Assembly (NCBI RefSeq): GCF_030540765.1
Contig: NZ_JAUOEL010000007.1
Span: forward strand, 237,794 to 301,793
Direction of reading: 5' to 3'
Length of the DNA: 64,000 nucleotides
Source: Flavivirga jejuensis
GTDB taxonomy: Bacteria; Bacteroidota; Bacteroidia; Flavobacteriales; Flavobacteriaceae
A model generated the notes under the pieces. It did not search any database, was not told the origin of the DNA, and saw only the letters and a list, made by a program, of their open reading frames with translations. Made by a program: the position numbers and the translations under genes. Positions 17,405-25,573 of this stretch are shown here, in pieces. How positions within the stretch are numbered: position 1 is the first letter of the stretch; the number at the start of each line of letters is the position of its first letter.

Positions 17405-17509
17405 ATGGCTAAAAAGCAAATTATGCGCTTGTTATTGAGAACTCGCGCCATACTTTTGAGCCTGCTACTCTATATGTTGCTATGTCTATTGACTATCTTT
17501 ATAATATGA
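17405..17509 (+). CDS. 34-residue single-pass membrane mini-protein
   Basis: An ATG 8 bp after the subtilase stop opens a 34-codon frame starting MAKKQIMRLLLRTR and continuing into about 20 hydrophobic residues (ILLSLLLYMLLCLLTIFII). A basic N-terminus plus one strong membrane helix is a typical small bacterial membrane protein. Its TGA overlaps the ATG of the CHAT gene (ATGA at 17506-17509), the usual arrangement for coupled translation, which supports both this frame and the chosen CHAT start. No family recognised. Whether it is a membrane-active effector, an anchor or a leader peptide cannot be read from sequence alone. Confidence 0.6.
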   Translation: MAKKQIMRLLLRTRAILLSLLLYMLLCLLTIFII

Positions 17510-20304
17510 AACAGCGTTTTACAATCTGCTTTTTTATTAGCTTAAGCACTCTCTCTCTTTGCTATGGGCAGCACGAAAATCTATTGAAAATATTAGCATC
17601 TGATGCTAGTACTCCATTAAAACAACAACAAATAGATTCGTTTTTGTTGACCCACGAGAAAACAATACCCAAAAAAATCTTGGCTGATTGCTATCACGAT
17701 CTAGGGAGCAAATGGTATTATAGAAACTGGAGAAAAGACAAAAACAAAGAAAATTTAGAAGCTGCTATTCTCGTCACTGACAAGGCATTCAACATTAAAA
17801 AAAATGAAGAGAAGCTAGTAAAAGGATCCTTGGAAAAAACACTTTATAACTTAGGGTATTTCAACTCTAAGAACGATGCTATTTATGAAGCAATAAGTGC
17901 GTATTCATATCTGATTGAAAAGGGTAAAGACAATGGCAAAATACTAAGTGCCAATCGTGAACTTGGAAAGCTCTATGCATTGACGGGCGATTTTTACAAG
18001 GCTTTAAATAGATTTGATGCTTACACTTCATCTCATTCGACCAAAGACACCCTAAGTAGGAAACAAATACTAGGATTACTCGAAATAAACCTTTCCAAAG
18101 CAGAAACCTACGCAATCATGGGATTTGAGGAATTCTCGAATGAAATTGATTCGCATTTAAAAAGTGCAGATTCATTATTGAAGAATGTTAGTGATGCAAA
18201 TAATGAATTTAGGAATAGTATAGACCAATTATATGGCAACAGATTGCTAAAAGCAAGAAACTATAAAGAAGCCATATATTATCATAAACTCGTTATTAAA
18301 GATTCATTACAGTTAGAACCTAATAATTTGGCAAGGGTATACAATAGTTTAGCATATTCACAAATCAAACGAAAAGATCTAGATTCTGCATTGGTTAATT
18401 TGAATAAAGCAATCACACTTGATCCTGATTATACGGACCCATACGAGAATATGGGAGATCTGTATATCTCTAAGAACAAATTTGAAAAAGGTCTGTCTTT
18501 TTATCAAAAAGCAATAGTTCTAGGCACCTCCAGAAGTGATGGTTTTCGTTATGACAATCTAGTCTCCATCCAAAATCTCGAAGTATCTGCTAACAAAGTA
18601 GTAATCTTACAAAACATTATCACCAAAGCAAATGGATGGTTGAAGTACTATCAGTATGACTCTAATAAAGAACATCTTATCCAAGCATTGAAAACGTTTT
18701 CTTTAGCTGATAAACTTGTGGATTTAATACGGTCTGAAAGCACTGAATATCAATCAAAACTATTCTGGAGAGAGCAGAGTGCCGAATTATATATGAAAGC
18801 TGTAGAAGTTTGTTTTCTGCTCGAGAAACCTAAGGAAGCTTACTATTTCATGGAACGAAACAAGGCTTTATTATTATTAGAAGACATTACAAGCGAAAAC
18901 GCCAAGGAAATTTCAAAATTACCAAATGTCATTGCAAAGCGAGAATTTGAATTAAAAAGATCCATATTTCTTTCCGAAAACGAGTTGCAGAATATGAGCA
19001 CTACATTAACAGCTAAGAAACAGATATTAAAAGAAAAAATCTATGAGAACAAACATGAATATTCAAAATTCATGGATTCTATCTCCATCTCCTTTCCAGA
19101 ATACTCTAGGCTTAAAGGTAAATTGAACATACTTCCTTATCAATATTTAGTAGATAATTATGTTTCCGAAGAAGATTATGTACTGCAATATATATTGAAT
19201 AATGAACAAGGCTATGGCTTGCTAACCCTAAAAGAGGGACCTTTTTTCTTTAAGTTAGATGGAGGAACAGAACTTATTGATGAAATACTTCAACTCTTTA
19301 ATCTTTTGAGAACATTGGTTTCCGACCGAGAAAAAAATGCCAATTACAACAATGTATCCTACGGTCTTTTTAAAAAGCTCATACCAGAAACAGTATATAA
19401 TAAATTAAAAGGCAAAAAACTATTAATCATTGCAGATTATGTATTGCAGCAAATCCCATTCGAAGCCTTGGTAGTAAATAACACTAATAATACTGTAAGA
19501 TATTTAATAGAGGACACAGAAATCAGATATGCTTATTCCATGTCGTACCTAAGTGCTAAAAAGCAAATTATTAGGAATCCTAAAAAAAGTATATTAGGGG
19601 TGGCTCCTGGTGAATTCAATATCAAGAATTTACCCAAACTTAATTTTAGTACCGAAGAGGTCAATCAAGCTGCAAGAATATATAATGGAGATGTTTTCTT
19701 GAATAAAGATGCTACAAAATCTAATTTGCTGGATAATATATACGACCACAAAGTCATTCATCTTTCTACCCACGCAGATATTGGGAAGAATGGAAATCAC
19801 TGGATTGCATTTAGTGACAAAAAGTTATTCTTAAATGAAATCTATATTACAAAAAACCAAGCGGAGATGGTGGTTTTGAGTGCTTGTAATACATCTTCAG
19901 GAGAGTTGAAAAAAGGAGAAGGCATCATGAGTTTGGCTCGCGGATTCTTTCACTCGGGTGCAAAGAGTGTCGTTTCTTCCTTATGGACTATTGATGATAA
20001 AATCAGTAAGGACATTATTATTGAATTCTACAGAGGATTAGATAAAGGACTTACTAAATCGGCATCACTCCGTGAGGCCAAACTAAAAATCATTCAAAAA
20101 TATCGTAATACTGCAGTAAGTCCATCATATTGGGGAGCTCTCATCGTCATTGGCGATAATACCCCAATCCAAAATTATGGATTCTTCAAAAGGAATTGGT
20201 TGTACTTGTCTTTTGGAACTTTTATGTTTGGTCTCCTTATTTTTTTCCTAAATAATCGTCTTAAAAAAATTGTTATGCGTTTAAATATTATTTTTAATCT
20301 TTAG
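17506..20304 (+). CDS. TPR-CHAT caspase-like protease, exported and membrane-anchored (932 aa)
   Basis: The start at 17506 is preferred over the ATG at 17482 because it begins a good signal peptide (MKQRFTICFF..., cleavage near CYGQ) and overlaps the mini-protein stop. Residues about 50-400 hold several TPR units, for example LARVYNSLAYSQIKRKDLDS and YENMGDLYISKNKFEKGLSF. The C-terminal third is a CHAT domain (about 600-890) with His756 in HLSTHA and Cys794 in LSACNTSSGE, followed by GIMSLARGFFHSGAKSVVSS. CHAT domains are clan CD peptidases. A membrane helix near residues 902-920 and a basic tail close the protein, so the protease should lie in the periplasm, anchored at its C-terminus. Placement with an S8 peptidase and a mini-protein suggests a proteolytic activation cascade, which is an inference. 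Confidence 0.9.
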   Translation: MKQRFTICFFISLSTLSLCYGQHENLLKILASDASTPLKQQQIDSFLLTHEKTIPKKILADCYHDLGSKWYYRNWRKDKNKENLEAAILVTDKAFNIKKNEEKLVKGSLEKTLYNLGYFNSKNDAIYEAISAYSYLIEKGKDNGKILSANRELGKLYALTGDFYKALNRFDAYTSSHSTKDTLSRKQILGLLEINLSKAETYAIMGFEEFSNEIDSHLKSADSLLKNVSDANNEFRNSIDQLYGNRLLKARNYKEAIYYHKLVIKDSLQLEPNNLARVYNSLAYSQIKRKDLDSALVNLNKAITLDPDYTDPYENMGDLYISKNKFEKGLSFYQKAIVLGTSRSDGFRYDNLVSIQNLEVSANKVVILQNIITKANGWLKYYQYDSNKEHLIQALKTFSLADKLVDLIRSESTEYQSKLFWREQSAELYMKAVEVCFLLEKPKEAYYFMERNKALLLLEDITSENAKEISKLPNVIAKREFELKRSIFLSENELQNMSTTLTAKKQILKEKIYENKHEYSKFMDSISISFPEYSRLKGKLNILPYQYLVDNYVSEEDYVLQYILNNEQGYGLLTLKEGPFFFKLDGGTELIDEILQLFNLLRTLVSDREKNANYNNVSYGLFKKLIPETVYNKLKGKKLLIIADYVLQQIPFEALVVNNTNNTVRYLIEDTEIRYAYSMSYLSAKKQIIRNPKKSILGVAPGEFNIKNLPKLNFSTEEVNQAARIYNGDVFLNKDATKSNLLDNIYDHKVIHLSTHADIGKNGNHWIAFSDKKLFLNEIYITKNQAEMVVLSACNTSSGELKKGEGIMSLARGFFHSGAKSVVSSLWTIDDKISKDIIIEFYRGLDKGLTKSASLREAKLKIIQKYRNTAVSPSYWGALIVIGDNTPIQNYGFFKRNWLYLSFGTFMFGLLIFFLNNRLKKIVMRLNIIFNL

Positions 20305-20506
20305 AATTAGTTTTATCAATCAAATTATTCACTTGGTATATAGGTTTTAAATTTTTATCAAAAAATTTGACTTCTGTCCTGTTAGCTGTACAATAAACTC
20401 TTATTAATGGATTCGGATACATAAAGTACCTACCTCTTATTCATAGATGTTTAAATAAAAATGGTACAAATACGGAACAATTATTTTTACCAACCGACTA
20501 TTCACC

Positions 20507-20622
20507 GATACAATATGTAATTATCCTTGATACACGTTACTTTAGAGGTTGCGAGGTGTAAATATGGTGTAATACTATGTTTTCCTTTGGTATTACTATA
20601 GCATCTATGTTACAAATTTTTA
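20507..20622 (+). repeat. Dispersed repeat, copy A
   Basis: About 115 bp resemble 28847-28965: shared blocks include GAGGTGTAAATATGGT, TAATACT and TGTTTTC.TTTG.TATTA, with scattered differences. The segment contains GGTGTAAA at 20555-20562 and GGTGTAAT at 20566-20573, one helical turn apart. The same pair occurs beside the tyrosine recombinase at 55971-55989. It holds no open frame. The rest of 20305-20678 shows no gene. Confidence 0.6.
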
Positions 20623-20678
20623 ACATCAATTTATTTAAATCATCAAAAGTAACTCAAAAAAGGAACCACAAACCTATA

Positions 20679-20839
20679 ATACCAATTTAGGTGTAAAATG
20701 CCGCATGTCGACTCGTTCTTTTTAAATCTAAATGCCTTGTTCATAAATTCCGTAACGATGCTATGCAATCTAATCACAGCGTTTTTAGATTTTAAAATAA
20801 CATTGGCTTTAATACGGCATTTTACACCTAAATTGGTAT
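20679..20839. repeat. Palindromic element with perfect 25-bp inverted ends
   Basis: The left arm 20679-20703 (starting ATACCAATTTAGG) and the right arm 20815-20839 are perfect inverted complements of 25 bp, enclosing 111 bp without a gene; the similarity continues imperfectly inward. The size and structure resemble a miniature inverted-repeat element or a repetitive palindrome. A diverged relative appears at 52308-52520. No target-site duplication is obvious. Confidence 0.65.
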
Positions 20840-20857
20840 AACTCTTTGTTTAATTAA

Positions 20858-21017
20858 TTACCGCCTTAGCAGTAATACAATGCTTTTTTTGTCTTTTCAT
20901 TCTTAAAACTTATGAATCCTCTTTTATTTACTGCTATAGCAGTAATAAAATACAATTTTATACAAAAAATGTATCTTTACATATTTAAATTGCGTATTTT
21001 TACCGCTTAAACAGTAT
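20858..21017. promoter_or_regulatory. Three palindromic operators upstream of the HipBST-like operon
   Basis: Three 18-bp sites share the pattern TTACYGC-N4-RCAGTAW: TTACCGC-CTTA-GCAGTAA (20858-20875), the perfect palindrome TTACTGC-TATA-GCAGTAA (20928-20945), and TTACCGC-TTAA-ACAGTAT (21000-21017). They are spaced by 70 and 72 bp and the last ends three bases before the hipB start. Multiple operators bound and looped by the HTH antitoxin are the rule in hip systems, so these are most likely autoregulatory HipB sites. Confidence 0.75.
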
Positions 21018-21020
21018 AAA

Positions 21021-21230
21021 ATGAATGATTTTGATTTAGGTGCTTTGATAAAAGATCATCGAAAAAAAGCAGGACTTACCCAACTTGAACTAGCTAATCT
21101 AGCAGGCGTTGGTAAAACAACTGTTTTTGATATTGAAAAGAATAAAGAAACGGTGCGATTAAATAATCTATTTGCAGTACTCCAAGTACTCAACATTAAA
21201 GTAGAATTCAAAAGTCCATTAACTAAATAA
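21021..21230 (+). CDS. hipB: HipB-like HTH antitoxin (69 aa)
   Basis: Small XRE-type DNA-binding protein, nearly all of it one helix-turn-helix domain: LGALIKDHRKKAGLTQLELA, then LAGVGKTTVFDIEKNKETVR. In hip systems it represses its own operon and takes part in neutralising the kinase toxin. It begins directly behind the third operator palindrome and ends two bases before the next gene, so the three genes form one transcript. Its short C-terminus (…VEFKSPLTK) lacks an extra domain, as usual for HipB. Confidence 0.85.
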   Translation: MNDFDLGALIKDHRKKAGLTQLELANLAGVGKTTVFDIEKNKETVRLNNLFAVLQVLNIKVEFKSPLTK

Positions 21231-21232
21231 TT

Positions 21233-21547
21233 ATGAGACAGGCCATTATATTAACTCACGGAAAAAGAGCTGGAATTTTAACAGAAGTAGCTACTAACGA
21301 TTATAATTTTGAGTACGATCAAAATTATGAAGGTGAAGCGGTATCATTAACTATGCCCACTAACCATAAAAAATATGATTACAAATCCTTCCCTCCTTTT
21401 TTCGAAGGGTTATTACCTGAAGGTGTCATGTTAGAAGGCTTATTGCGCATTGCCAAAATTGACAAAAAAGATTATTTCTCTCAACTAATTGCTACAGGAA
21501 ATGATTTAGTAGGATCTGTAACAGTTCAATTATTGGAAAATGAATAG
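21233..21547 (+). CDS. HipS-like protein (separate HipA N-terminal subdomain, 104 aa)
   Basis: The sequence corresponds to the N-subdomain-1 that is fused to the kinase in ordinary HipA: GKRAGILTE, FEYDQNY, FPPFFEGLLPEGVMLEGLL, then DKKDYFSQLIATGNDLVGSV. Here it is a separate gene overlapping the kinase gene by 8 bp. The tripartite HipBST systems first described in enteropathogenic E. coli have this arrangement, and there the small HipS protein acts as the antitoxin. By analogy this protein, rather than HipB alone, may restrain the toxin. Confidence 0.8.
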   Translation: MRQAIILTHGKRAGILTEVATNDYNFEYDQNYEGEAVSLTMPTNHKKYDYKSFPPFFEGLLPEGVMLEGLLRIAKIDKKDYFSQLIATGNDLVGSVTVQLLENE

Positions 21548-22466
21548 ATGTCCCATTACATACGAATTATGCGGTACGAATAAGTATAGCGAAAAAGGAA
21601 TACGGATGATTGCGCCTAAATTAACGCACTTAAAAGATTTACCATACACAGCGGTAGAACTACGTCAAGAAGCGGCTAATAGGGCGAAAAAGCTGTCTAT
21701 TCAAGGAGTTCAACCAAAGCTTAGTGCATCTGTTTCTATAGTGAATCAAGAATTTAAAATTGTTGATCAATTTGGAACGTATATCATCAAACCTCAAAAT
21801 GATTTGTTTCCACAATTACCAGAAAACGAAGATGTAACCATGCGAATGGCAAAAGCATTTGGTTTAGAAGTTCCCTTTCACGGAATGCTTTATGGTAAAG
21901 ATGGTAGTTTATCATATTTTATCAAACGTTTTGACCGCTATGGTAAAGGAAAAAAATGGGCAACAGAAGATTTTGCTCAATTAACTGGAAATACTAGAGA
22001 TACAAAATACCGTTTTACAATGGAGAAGCTCATTCCTGTACTTGACGAATATTGTTCATTCCCTGCTATCGAAAAAGCTGATTTTTTCAAAAGAATACTT
22101 TTTTGTTATGTTAGTGGGAATGAAGATATGCACTTAAAAAACTTTTCATTGATTACTAAAAATGGTAAAACAACGCTCTCGCCTATTTATGATTTTCTAA
22201 ACTCTACTATAGCTATTAAAAATCCCGATGAAGAAATAGCGCTAACCATGAAAGGGAAAAAAAGTAATTTGAAAGCAACTGATTTTATTGACTATTACGC
22301 CAAAGAAAGGCTACAACTCAACGAAAAAACAATAACTATAATTCTTGAAAAAATGAAAAAAGCAATTCCTGCATGGAAAGAATTACTTGAAATTTCTTTT
22401 CTTTCTGATGAAATGAAATTAAAATATTTAAAGCTATTGGAAACTAGAATTGGAATGTTTGAGTAA
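21540..22466 (+). CDS. HipT-like serine/threonine kinase toxin (308 aa)
   Basis: HipA-type kinase lacking the N-subdomain. It has the loop LSIQGVQPKLSASVS (about 52-66), a Lys in TYIIKPQ, the catalytic block GNEDMHLKN (Asp196, Asn201) and the metal-binding block IYDFLN (Asp218). HipA/HipT kinases phosphorylate aminoacyl-tRNA synthetases (GltX, TrpS) and stop growth. All residues needed for activity appear present, so the toxin is probably functional. It is the last gene of the operon; the region behind it to 22734 holds nothing recognisable. Confidence 0.85.
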   Translation: MNRCPITYELCGTNKYSEKGIRMIAPKLTHLKDLPYTAVELRQEAANRAKKLSIQGVQPKLSASVSIVNQEFKIVDQFGTYIIKPQNDLFPQLPENEDVTMRMAKAFGLEVPFHGMLYGKDGSLSYFIKRFDRYGKGKKWATEDFAQLTGNTRDTKYRFTMEKLIPVLDEYCSFPAIEKADFFKRILFCYVSGNEDMHLKNFSLITKNGKTTLSPIYDFLNSTIAIKNPDEEIALTMKGKKSNLKATDFIDYYAKERLQLNEKTITIILEKMKKAIPAWKELLEISFLSDEMKLKYLKLLETRIGMFE

Positions 22467-22734
22467 TTAGAAATTACTGTAATTAATAAAAAAAATATCA
22501 GATTAATTTTTAACCTGAGATTTTAAAACTTACACAGTCAATGGGATACTACTTTGATTTTTAAGATCGGTTTATTGAATTGTTATTATAAAAATTTAAT
22601 TAAATCTTTTGCTCCATAAAGGACTCTTACAATGCGTAATATGTGTTTTATACATTCTGTAAAATATAATATGGGATTCATAAAGGAAGCTTATTAGTTT
22701 TATTTTAACTTCATCCCTATTTTTTCAACTTCCT

Positions 22735-22980
22735 TTAACCACCACCATATAATTCTTCGATATCATCATCTCTTAATGCTTTTTTTAGTGATTTAATCTC
22801 CTGCTATTGAGGACTTAATTCTTTCCTTGCCGTAAAACCTCCTGATTTAGATTCTCGATTCCATCTAGTTATATTGCTGTATTCTACATTATATTCATCA
22901 CTTAGTTCTCTTGCTGTCCTCCCTGCTCTCAACAGGTCAACTATCATTTACTTAAAGTCAGTATCATATTTAGTTCCCAT
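22735..22980 (-). pseudogene. IS3-family transposase OrfA remnant
   Basis: Read from ATG 22978-22980, the frame gives MGTKYDTDFK, stop, MIVDLLRAGRTARELSDEYN, then NITRWNRESKSGGF and KSLKKALRD, ending at 22735. This is the HTH transposase subunit (OrfA) of IS3-type elements, with in-frame stops at codon 11 and again near codon 60. No OrfB or terminal repeats remain, so it is a dead fragment. It abuts the group II intron fragment on its right. Confidence 0.75.
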
Positions 22981-23060
22981 AATTCAAATTTATTAATTAT
23001 GAGCTTAAGTTTAATGTCTCATCAAAAGTAGACATTCCACTAATTAATAGTCATTATAAT

Positions 23061-23420
23061 TAGTACTATGGGTTCGGCTGACTTCTCACAGTAAATCTTG
23101 TTTCAACCTTTATTAACTTAGCGTAAATAATGTCTGTGAGATCTCCCGAGGTAAGATTAATAACTTTCATTCCATGTAACCGCATCATTTACACCTTGAT
23201 ATTCCGTGTAGTTTTTGGACTTTGTTTTGTTGTGTAAACTCATCCTTATCAAATCTGCCTGATGATATTCGTGTTCCTCGGTTCGGAATTTTGCCTTAAG
23301 CTTCCTTCAGATTCGTAGTCACCTACGACACCCTTGCTCTTAGCTCATGGTTGGAAACTACAGTCACCCATAATGGACTTGCACCATCTAGTTATTACCA
23401 TTAGTTATTTACAATTCTGC
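23061..23420 (-). mobile_element. Group II intron fragment (5' ribozyme part)
   Basis: On the minus strand the stretch carries conserved group II intron phrases in the right order: ATGGTGCAAGTCC, GTGACTGTAG, AGCTAAGAGCAAGGGTGTCG, GAATCTGAAGGAAGC, CCGAGGAACACGAAT and finally GTGAGAAGTCAGC, the piece that precedes the intron-encoded reverse transcriptase. The reverse transcriptase, domains V/VI and the 3' end are absent. The element is therefore truncated on the 22980 side, next to the IS3 remnant. Boundaries are approximate. Confidence 0.7.
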
Positions 23421-23626
23421 AATTATTAGGGTCAAATACCTAAAATTTATAAAATTTTATAAAATTGATATTCAATGTGTTAAATAAAAAAATTTAAAAA
23501 AAAAACAGATGAAGTATTTCAATAAACGGATGAAATATGTATTATTGGAGTCAATTAACACAGATGAGTTAATTATCTTCTCAAAATTTGGGTCGAAAAA
23601 AGGCTACATCTATTTAAAAGACCCCA

Positions 23627-24100
23627 ATGAAAAAAACTGTTATCGCAGCATGTATGCTATGTGCTGTATTCACAATTCAAGCACAACAAACTATTCCAGC
23701 ATCAGGAAACAAAGCCACAGGTAGTGGAGGTTCTTCAAGTTATTCTGTTGGTCAGTTAGTGTACACAACTAATTCTGATAGTGATGGTACTGTTACGCAA
23801 GGTGTGCAACAAAGTATCGAGTTATTTACCTTAAGCAATCCAGAGATTACATCAATCAATTTATCAGCTGTAACCTTCCCGAATCCAACGTCTGATTATA
23901 TAGTACTGAAAATTTCGGACAGTGCTCTGAATAACTTAAATTATGAGCTCTATGACATCAATGGAAAAGCCATGGCTATTGGTAAGATTACCAATTCAGA
24001 CACACAAATAAATATGCTACAATTAGCTATTGGTATGTATGTCCTTAAAATAAACCAAAATAACCAAGAATTAAAAACATTTAAAATCATTAAAAAATAA
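23627..24100 (+). CDS. Small secreted protein with T9SS type A sorting domain (157 aa)
   Basis: The signal peptide ends near IQAQ (residue 19). A low-complexity Gly/Ser segment and QQTIPASGNKATGSGGSSSY follow, then SVGQLVYT. The last 80 residues form a typical type IX secretion C-terminal domain: ISAVTFPNPT-like start (NLSAVTFPNPTSDYIVLKI), LYDINGKAM, TQINMLQLAIGMYVLKI, and the final TFKIIKK. Such domains direct export across the outer membrane and are usually cleaved. It lies 11 bp before the next gene and both look co-transcribed. The passenger part is very short, so the role is unknown. Confidence 0.85.
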   Translation: MKKTVIAACMLCAVFTIQAQQTIPASGNKATGSGGSSSYSVGQLVYTTNSDSDGTVTQGVQQSIELFTLSNPEITSINLSAVTFPNPTSDYIVLKISDSALNNLNYELYDINGKAMAIGKITNSDTQINMLQLAIGMYVLKINQNNQELKTFKIIKK

Positions 24101-24111
24101 CCCTATTTACT

Positions 24112-25188
24112 ATGAGAAAACTATACACAATTTTAGCGGCCTTATTAATTACTGTAAGTACTTTTGCCCAAGCACCGGAAAAGATGAGTTACCAAGCTGT
24201 TGTAAGAGACAGCGGCGATAATTTAGTAGTAAGCCAACCTATTGGCATGCAAATAAGTATACTACAATCTACAGCTACGGGCACAACAGTGTATGTAGAA
24301 ACCCAAACCCCAACAACGAATGCTAATGGATTGGTTACTTTAGAAATAGGTACAGGTAGTGTTGTGAGTGGCGATTTCACGATCATTGATTGGTCTACAG
24401 GACCTTATTTTATAAAAACAGAAACCGACCCTACAGGCGGTGTAAATTATACCATTACAGGTACAAGCCAATTGTTGAGTGTGCCTTATGCTCTACATTC
24501 AAAAATGGCTGAAAGTATTGTGGGAGGTATTACCGAAAATCAAGATTTAAATAATGTTTTGACCCAAGGTAACGATGCCGCTGGAAATAACGTGTTAAAC
24601 CTTGGTATTCTTGCCATTGGCACAGCTAATCCAAGAGCAGGTGCTGCATTGGAGATAAACTCTACAACTGGTTCTGTTTTACTGCCGAGAATTACAACAT
24701 CTCAAAGAAATGTAATTCCCGCAACAGGAGGAATGATAATTTATAATTCTACAACATCTACCGTTCAAGCCTATTCAGAAGAAGGAGAGTCAATTGATCA
24801 ACAACACTTTACCGGTTTTGCAAATTTGGCTGCTGCAGGTCAATCCTTTACAGCAGGTATTACTGGACAACTTTCAAAGATAGAAGTAAATAGTTTGTCT
24901 ATACAATCAGGAACCATAAATATTTATGCTGGAGAAGGTACAGGTGGAACTCTTTTATTGACTCAGGCAATAAATCTTGAAGTTGGATTTAATACAATTA
25001 CTTTAAGCAGCTCAATACCTGTCACTAATGGTCAGGTATATACTTTTAGCACCAACGTTGATTTGAAATACTCATCAAATTCTGGTTCATATCCTGGAGG
25101 TATAGCATACTCAAATGGGGTTGCTTTTCTGGGAGACCTAGATTTTAAAACTCACGTATCAAATGGTAGTTGGATTGACCTTCACTAA
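24112..25188 (+). CDS. Secreted flavobacterial surface protein (358 aa)
   Basis: Begins with a signal peptide (cleavage near TFAQ, residue 20) and the block APEKMSYQAVVRDSGDNLVV, a conserved opening of a large family of flavobacterial exported proteins whose N-terminal domain ends in LLSVPYALHSKMAE (about residue 130). A short linker with GSVLLPRITTSQRN follows, as in tail-fibre- or collagen-like relatives. The last 130 residues form a separate beta-sandwich-like domain (QSFTAGITGQLSKIEV, INIYAGEGTGGTLL, VTNGQVYTFSTN). No T9SS sorting domain was seen; its upstream neighbour has one. Role probably surface-associated, not known. Confidence 0.75.
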   Translation: MRKLYTILAALLITVSTFAQAPEKMSYQAVVRDSGDNLVVSQPIGMQISILQSTATGTTVYVETQTPTTNANGLVTLEIGTGSVVSGDFTIIDWSTGPYFIKTETDPTGGVNYTITGTSQLLSVPYALHSKMAESIVGGITENQDLNNVLTQGNDAAGNNVLNLGILAIGTANPRAGAALEINSTTGSVLLPRITTSQRNVIPATGGMIIYNSTTSTVQAYSEEGESIDQQHFTGFANLAAAGQSFTAGITGQLSKIEVNSLSIQSGTINIYAGEGTGGTLLLTQAINLEVGFNTITLSSSIPVTNGQVYTFSTNVDLKYSSNSGSYPGGIAYSNGVAFLGDLDFKTHVSNGSWIDLH

Positions 25189-25349
25189 TAATAATTAAAT
25201 TCTGCCTCGTCATTTTTTTCAGATGGGGCTAAATTTGCCTAAAAAACACAGGAACATATTTTCTTTTTTTACTTTAGGTTATAAAATTCGGATTGATTTT
25301 TTTTGTAATTAATGGTAAATAAATATTTTTTAATAGAATTTACTTATAA

Positions 25350-25396
25350 CGGGTAATATATTGCCCGAAAACAGCATATTTGTGTAATATATTACA
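25350..25396. promoter_or_regulatory. Paired operator palindromes, copy 1
   Basis: CGGGTAATATATTGCCCG (25350-25367, one mismatch) and TGTAATATATTACA (25383-25396) lie just before the truncated HipB-like gene. The same two palindromes occur with identical spacing at 31805-31851. They look like antitoxin binding sites. Confidence 0.6.
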
Positions 25397-25400
25397 AGTT

Positions 25401-25559
25401 ATGTCTAAAAATAATTCGATATTATTACCAAAACTAGAGCGCTTATTAGAAGAAATGGTGCATCAAATAAAGCTAGCGCGTCTAAGAAGAAGATTAAGTG
25501 CCGAACAAGTAGCAGAGCACTTTTGTTTGGGTTTCAAATTGCGTTGTATTGGTCATTAA
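25401..25559 (+). pseudogene. Truncated HipB-like HTH antitoxin, copy 1
   Basis: A 52-codon frame starts MSKNNSILLPKLERLLEE and runs into IKLARLRRRLSAEQVAEHF, the first half of the HTH of a Bacteroidota HipB-like repressor. It then breaks off into an unrelated tail, FKLRCIGH. The rest of the HTH and any toxin gene are missing. The operators are intact, so a short peptide may still be made. A near-identical copy is at 31856-32014. The other part of this gap, 25189-25349, shows nothing. Confidence 0.6.
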
Positions 25560-25573
25560 TATTTAATTCCTTT

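Noticed and set aside
18000-20304. Type III-E (Craspase-like) TPR-CHAT effector
   Set aside because: The protein is exported and membrane-anchored and no CRISPR-Cas genes are nearby. Only the domain type is shared.
23509-23724. 71-codon plus-strand frame before the T9SS gene
   Set aside because: It overlaps the start of the clear secreted protein gene at 23627 in another frame and shows no recognisable protein character after codon 45.
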